Origin: Fidelibacterota bacterium
Lineage (GTDB): Bacteria; Marinisomatota; Marinisomatia; Marinisomatales; Marinisomataceae
Length of the DNA stretch: 8,326 bases
NCBI GenBank assembly: GCA_012963075.1
Contig: DTWI01000038.1
Span: forward strand, 1 to 8,326
Reading direction: 5' to 3'
Shown here: piece after piece, positions 6,539-8,326 of the stretch
How positions within the stretch are numbered: position 1 is the first letter of the stretch
Layout: each line of letters opens with the position of its first letter
Program-made: the position numbers and the translations under genes
The notes under the pieces: model-generated
What the model saw: only the letters and a program-made list of their open reading frames with translations
Databases searched by the model: none
What the model was told of the DNA's origin: nothing

Positions 6539-6543
6539 AGGAG
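6539..6543 (+). promoter_or_regulatory. Strong ribosome-binding site of acpP
   Basis: AGGAG with a 7-base spacer before the ATG at 6551. It is the only strong Shine-Dalgarno sequence in the fabD-fabG-acpP-fabF run, which fits the need for far more carrier protein than enzymes. Confidence 0.75.
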
Positions 6544-6550
6544 TTAAGAT

Positions 6551-6784
6551 ATGTCATCACATGATAAAGTAAAAAATATAGTTGTTGATAAACTAGGGGT
6601 TGAAGAATCAAGAGTTGTACCTGAAGCAAATTTTCTTGATGATCTTGGTGCAGATTCACTGGATATTGTTGAATTAATTATGGAATTCGAAGAAGAATTC
6701 GATTTAGAAATTCCTGATGAAGATGCAGAAACAATTACTACTGTTGGTGCAGCAGTAGACTATATCAATAAACACACTAATTAA
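6551..6784 (+). CDS. acpP: Acyl carrier protein
   Basis: Small acidic carrier that holds growing acyl chains on a 4'-phosphopantetheine arm during fatty acid synthesis. It has 77 residues, the standard length. The attachment site is Ser36 in [11 protein letters not shown] (32-42), followed by the acidic recognition helix ([16 protein letters not shown]) and a C-terminal helix ending in VDYINKH. The four-helix pattern and the flanking fabG/fabF leave little doubt. It is separated from fabG by 14 bases and from fabF by only 2 bases. Confidence 0.98.
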   Translation: MSSHDKVKNIVVDKLGVEESRVVPEANFLDDLGADSLDIVELIMEFEEEFDLEIPDEDAETITTVGAAVDYINKHTN

Positions 6785-6786
6785 TC

Positions 6787-8007
6787 TTGAAAAATAGAGT
6801 TGTCATTACTGGAGAAGGTAGCATTTCTCCATTAGGTTTTTCATCAAAATCCTTGTGGAATAATTTAGTCGATGGTGTATCTGGAATTAGATTAATAAAA
6901 CAATTTGATACAAAAGATTTAAGTGTAAAAATTGCTGGAGAAATTTCTGATTTTAATCCTTCCGAATTTTTTGATCGCAAACAAGAAAGAAAGCTTGATC
7001 GATATACTATGTTTGCGCTGATTGCAGCTGAAGAAGCAATCAAACAATCAGAAATTGATTCTTCTGAAACTGGTGTAATTCTTGGTGTTGGTATTGGTGG
7101 TATGCATACTCTTGAAGAAGAACATTCAAAGGTTGAAGATCGAGGTCAACGTGGTGTATCACCACAATTTATTCCAAAAATGATAGCCAATATCGCCGGA
7201 AGTCAAATTGCTATAAAATATGGATTTCATGGACCAAATTATGCAGTTACCAGTGCATGTTCATCAGCAACAGATGCGATTGGGATGGCCTATCAGCTTA
7301 TTCAATCTGGACAGACTGATATAGTCATCTCTGGTGGATGTGAAGCAGGAATTACTCCATTAACTCTTTCAGGATTTGCCAATATGAAAGCTTTGTCTAC
7401 ACAAAACGATAATCCAACTGAAGCATCTAAACCATTTGATAAAAATAGAGACGGATTTATACTATCTGAAGGTGCGGGCATCTTAGTGTTGGAATCTCTA
7501 GAACACGCAGAAAAAAGAAATGCAACTATTTTAGGTGAAATTGTAGGATACGGATGTACAAATGACGCTTACCATGTTACTAGACCAGATAACGATAGCA
7601 AAAGCGCAACAAAAGCAATCAATCTTGCGCTAGAGAATAGCAATCTTAATCCTGGTGATATTGATTACATTAATGCTCATGGTACTTCCACATACTATAA
7701 TGATATGTTAGAAACTCAAGCAATTAAACAAGCATTTGGAAATCATGCAGAAAAATTACTAATTAGCTCAACAAAATCAATGACAGGTCATTTATTGGGT
7801 GCTACAGGTGCTATTGAAGCAATTGCATGTATTAATGCGCTGAATGAAGGCATAATCCCTCCTACTATTAATTACAATACACCTGATCCTGAATGTGATT
7901 TAAACTATGTCCCAAATAAGCATGTAAAAAAAGATATTAATATTGCAATGAGTAACTCTTTTGGTTTTGGTGGCCATAATTCAGTATTGGTGTTCAAAAA
8001 ATTCTAA
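6787..8007 (+). CDS. fabF: 3-oxoacyl-ACP synthase II (beta-ketoacyl-ACP synthase)
   Basis: Condenses acyl-ACP with malonyl-ACP to extend the fatty chain by two carbons. It has 406 residues. The thiolase-fold active site is complete: nucleophile Cys158 (TSACSS), His298 (NAHGTST), Lys330 and His335 (TKSMTGHLLGATGA), each offset by exactly five from E. coli FabF (163/303/335/340). The C-terminal SNSFGFGGHNSV (389-400) matches the family. The start is the UUG at 6787: an in-frame TAA lies at 6778-6780, and the first internal ATG would remove about 74 residues including the VVITGEGSISPLG strand. There is no Shine-Dalgarno, and the acpP stop is 2 bases away, so re-initiation after acpP is likely. 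Its stop codon interlocks with that of the convergent gene. FabB-type activity cannot be excluded. Confidence 0.97.
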   Translation: MKNRVVITGEGSISPLGFSSKSLWNNLVDGVSGIRLIKQFDTKDLSVKIAGEISDFNPSEFFDRKQERKLDRYTMFALIAAEEAIKQSEIDSSETGVILGVGIGGMHTLEEEHSKVEDRGQRGVSPQFIPKMIANIAGSQIAIKYGFHGPNYAVTSACSSATDAIGMAYQLIQSGQTDIVISGGCEAGITPLTLSGFANMKALSTQNDNPTEASKPFDKNRDGFILSEGAGILVLESLEHAEKRNATILGEIVGYGCTNDAYHVTRPDNDSKSATKAINLALENSNLNPGDIDYINAHGTSTYYNDMLETQAIKQAFGNHAEKLLISSTKSMTGHLLGATGAIEAIACINALNEGIIPPTINYNTPDPECDLNYVPNKHVKKDINIAMSNSFGFGGHNSVLVFKKF

Positions 8008-8022
8008 GACATAGACTTTTTT
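7996..8022. terminator. Candidate bidirectional terminator hairpin between convergent genes
   Basis: Six A (7996-8001) face six T (8017-8022). Inside, TCTA (8003-8006) pairs with TAGA (8012-8015) around a 5-base loop AGACA, with one T/C mismatch at 8002/8016. On either strand the transcript would form a hairpin ending in a U tract, and it is centred on the interlocked stops of fabF and the minus-strand gene. The stem has a single G-C pair, so it is thermodynamically weak; the location is what makes it credible. Confidence 0.4.
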
Positions 8023-8326
8023 AAAGTATCAATATTATCAATATTCATAATATCAACATTGTGACTATATGCACACCAATAACTTAACCAATCAACATAG
8101 TTCACTAAATAGAGACACGAAGCAAGACAATGAGAAGCTATTTCTGATGGAACATCAATATGATTATTGGAAGCAACTCTATCCTTGAGAATATTGTTTG
8201 TAATGTTCATTCTTTTAATATTTTTATTATATCTAATATCAATCCAAACTAAAGAAAGTGCATTTTTGTCAATCTCTTTGCCTTGCCATCCTACAATCTC
8301 ATTGTGATTCATTTCTGGAAGCGTAA
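8004..8326 (-). CDS. Bifunctional phosphoglucose/phosphomannose isomerase, C-terminal part (gene runs off the window)
   Basis: The minus-strand frame stays open from the window edge to a TAG at 8006-8004. It reads TLPEMNHNEIVGWQ at the edge, then a divergent middle, then CLASCLYLVNYVDWLSYWCA, and HNVDIMNIDNIDTLKK near the end. The block P-x-x-NHNEIVGW followed by a helix of L-L-x-L-x-Y-L-x-x-Y-V-D type, a VD turn and a closing I-x-x-LK helix is the pattern I know from the C-terminal SIS domain of archaeal/bacterial phosphoglucose/phosphomannose isomerases (about 300-350 residues in full). These interconvert glucose-6-P or mannose-6-P with fructose-6-P. The Met at 8312 is internal, not the start. 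The assignment rests on motif recall over about 107 residues. Confidence 0.78.
   Translation of the reverse strand, partial: TLPEMNHNEIVGWQGKEIDKNALSLVWIDIRYNKNIKRMNITNNILKDRVASNNHIDVPSEIASHCLASCLYLVNYVDWLSYWCAYSHNVDIMNIDNIDTLKKSMS

Noticed and set aside
6777..7043. 88-codon minus-strand frame antisense to the fabF N-terminus
   Set aside because: Shadow of fabF; no ribosome-binding site and no recognisable motif.
8026..8060. Short repeated ATCAATATT-like units
   Set aside because: They encode the DIMNIDNID stretch of the isomerase tail and are only a few bases long; read as low-complexity coding sequence, not a repeat element.
1..8326. Mobile element, CRISPR array, toxin-antitoxin or defence system
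   Set aside because: Apart from the 19-residue fragment at 1-62, the membrane microprotein at 80-223 and the short gap at 4672-4727, the window is filled by recognisable housekeeping genes. No transposase, integrase, spaced direct repeats or tRNA-like fold was seen on either strand.

Overview
The window reads as an ordinary, tightly packed housekeeping stretch from an AT-rich (by eye roughly two-thirds A+T, not counted) free-living bacterium. TAA, TGA and TAG are all used as stops, which fits genetic code 11. Several genes have true Shine-Dalgarno sequences (AGGAG/GGAGG). The P5C dehydrogenase is of the long ALDH4A1-like type, and a two-domain phosphoglucose/phosphomannose isomerase C-terminus lies at the right edge. 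Together these suggest a marine, AT-rich lineage such as Candidatus Marinimicrobia (SAR406) or another FCB-like group. That placement is inference from gene style and order, not proven by the sequence.

Layout: positions 1-62 hold the last codons of an unidentified upstream gene. A 47-residue single-pass membrane microprotein (80-223) leads into L-glutamate gamma-semialdehyde dehydrogenase (237-1868). This is followed with overlaps or tiny gaps by sucC (1855-3021), sucD (3021-3896), ndk (3900-4301) and a small exported SPOR-domain protein (4294-4671). The only real intergenic gap on the + strand (4672-4727) precedes a second block: rpmF (4728-4904), fabD (4904-5812), fabG (5805-6536), acpP (6551-6784) and fabF (6787-8007). 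The last gene is on the minus strand: the C-terminus of a phosphoglucose/phosphomannose isomerase (8004-8326, running off the window). Its stop codon interlocks with the fabF stop, and an imperfect A-tract/T-tract hairpin centred on the two stops could terminate both units.

Function: the first block makes glutamate from proline-derived P5C/glutamate semialdehyde, feeding the TCA cycle. It also encodes both subunits of succinyl-CoA synthetase, which makes ATP or GTP, and the nucleoside diphosphate kinase that equilibrates the nucleotide pools. The second block encodes most of the type II fatty-acid elongation machinery (malonyl transfer, ketoreduction, carrier, condensation) behind ribosomal protein bL32. 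It lacks the plsX and fabH genes that often sit between rpmF and fabD.

I found no CRISPR array, mobile element, tRNA, rRNA or clearly novel system. The points worth a second look are the membrane microprotein, the decayed zinc ribbon of bL32, the 4672-4727 control region, the pattern of Shine-Dalgarno use versus coupling (including a UUG start for fabF) and the bidirectional hairpin between the convergent genes.
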